Source of the DNA: Syntrophobacterales bacterium | GTDB lineage: Bacteria > Desulfobacterota > Syntrophia > Syntrophales > JAAYKM01 | Reading direction: 5' to 3' | DNA length: 5,025 nucleotides | Assembly: GCA_031285215.1 (NCBI GenBank) | Contig: JAITWQ010000098.1 | Location: 1 to 5,025, forward strand | Part shown: positions 4,287 to 5,025 of the stretch, one piece after another | How the letters are laid out: each line of letters starts with the position of its first letter | Numbering within the stretch: the stretch's first letter is position 1 | Position numbers and translations under genes: made by a program | The notes under the pieces: generated by a model | Seen by the model: only the letters and a program-made list of their open reading frames with translations | Told to the model about the DNA's origin: nothing | The model's database searches: none

Positions 4287-5025
4287 TCAGTCAATGGACC
4301 AGCTGGTGCCTGAGGGACTATCCTTCAGAGTAATACCGCGGTCAGTAAGAATCTTTCTGATCTCGTCCGCTTTTTGCCATTCTTTTTGCGAACGGGCAAG
4401 GTTCCGCTCTTCTATGAGGCTTTCAATATCCGCAATATTCAATCCCCTTTTCGCTGCTTCCTTTTGCCGGTCTTTACGGAAATATTCGTCCGGATCGTCC
4501 TGGAAAAGACCCAAAACCTGTCCTGCGCCGAGAAAAATATCCCTGACCATCCCCGCAACAGCAATTTTCTGTGAAGGAGAAACATTTTTGGGGGTATTCT
4601 CAAAATAATGATTAGCCTCACGGACCATTTCAAACAGATGGCCGATAGCCCGGGCGGTATTAAAATCATCCTCCATGGCTTCCGCAAAATGCTTCTTATG
4701 GGAGGCCAAATGCTGCATCATATCCTGCGCCGCCGCCGGCAATTCTTCCCCTGAACAGTTCGTTTTCAGAATATCTTTCACTGTTTTCAGGAGAGCGTAA
4801 AACCGTTCGAGGCCAGATCTCACCTCCATAATAGAAGCCTCGGAAAAATCAAGGGGGCTGCGGTAATGACTCTGCAGAATGAACAAGCGCAAGACTTCCG
4901 GGTGGTACCGTTCCAGCATCGCGTGGATGGTGAAGAAATTACCCAAAGACTTCGACATCTTTTCGTGGTCAACCTTCACAAAGCCATTGTGAAGCCAGTA
5001 GTTTGCAAAGGGTTTTCCCGTTGCC
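4287..5025 (-). CDS. cysS: Cysteinyl-tRNA synthetase, C-terminal half (partial)
   Basis: The enzyme charges tRNA-Cys with cysteine using ATP in the cytoplasm; it is a class I synthetase. The window holds the last 245 codons, and the 5' part lies beyond the right edge. The visible part begins ATGKPFANYWLHNGFVKVD and leads into the KMSKS loop (codons at 4961-4947), which binds ATP and is typical of class I enzymes; SLGNF follows as in CysRS. Next come the helical DALR-type anticodon-stem region (RLFILQSHYRSPLDFSE, then the conserved DDFNTARA) and the C-terminal end RGITLKDSPSGTSW, which matches the usual CysRS finish. The HIGH motif and the zinc-binding Cys/His residues would be upstream and cannot be checked. 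The frame is intact to the TGA. An apparent GTG start at 4979 is internal, since homology continues upstream to the edge. No clear terminator is seen after the stop. Confidence 0.96.
   Translation of the reverse strand, partial: ATGKPFANYWLHNGFVKVDHEKMSKSLGNFFTIHAMLERYHPEVLRLFILQSHYRSPLDFSEASIMEVRSGLERFYALLKTVKDILKTNCSGEELPAAAQDMMQHLASHKKHFAEAMEDDFNTARAIGHLFEMVREANHYFENTPKNVSPSQKIAVAGMVRDIFLGAGQVLGLFQDDPDEYFRKDRQKEAAKRGLNIADIESLIEERNLARSQKEWQKADEIRKILTDRGITLKDSPSGTSWSID

Noticed and set aside
4258..4608. Plus-strand open frame antisense to cysS
   Set aside because: The minus-strand CysRS sequence is unmistakable here; this is its shadow.
4977..4979. GTG as a start for a short 230-residue CysRS-like protein
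   Set aside because: In-frame CysRS sequence (KPFANYWLHNGF) continues upstream to the window edge, so the GTG is an internal valine codon.

Overview
The window looks like ordinary chromosomal DNA from a Gram-negative bacterium. All six recognisable genes lie on the minus strand, so reading order runs from the right edge to the left. Family content (a YtxH protein beside a probable DUF948 protein, a MoxR-type AAA+ ATPase paired with a CoxE-like VWA protein, and a lone cyclic-nucleotide-binding domain protein) would suit a deltaproteobacterium (Desulfobacterota), perhaps a Syntrophales member. That placement is an impression from family knowledge and was not tested.

Layout in transcription order: (1) 5025-4287, the C-terminal half of cysteinyl-tRNA synthetase (cysS), cut by the right edge; (2) 4147-3773, a 124-residue single-domain cyclic-nucleotide-binding protein with its own SD and a plausible promoter, followed by a strong hairpin terminator at 3682-3717; (3) a 319-base gene-free stretch (3454-3772) with short repeats; (4) 3453-2608 and 2594-1401, a two-gene operon encoding a MoxR/CoxD-like AAA+ ATPase and a CoxE-like VWA protein, 13 bases apart; (5) a 352-base gene-free stretch (1049-1400) holding a 71-base interrupted inverted repeat, a perfect 26-bp AT-only palindrome, and a good sigma70-type promoter; (6) 1048-836, a 70-residue lipoprotein with four in-frame 18-base repeats, closed by an intrinsic terminator at 778-817; (7) 648-277, a YtxH-family membrane-anchored protein; (8) 72-1, the first 24 codons of a membrane-anchored protein, probably DUF948.

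The ATPase and VWA protein probably act together as a chaperone or metal-cofactor-insertion pair, but no client gene is visible. The lipoprotein, YtxH and DUF948-like genes form a cell-envelope group. I see no transposase, tRNA, rRNA, CRISPR array or phage gene. The best candidates for something undescribed are the lone AAA+/VWA pair with its atypical metal-site motif, the palindrome next to the lipoprotein promoter, and the two repeat-bearing intergenic stretches; none is proof of a new system.
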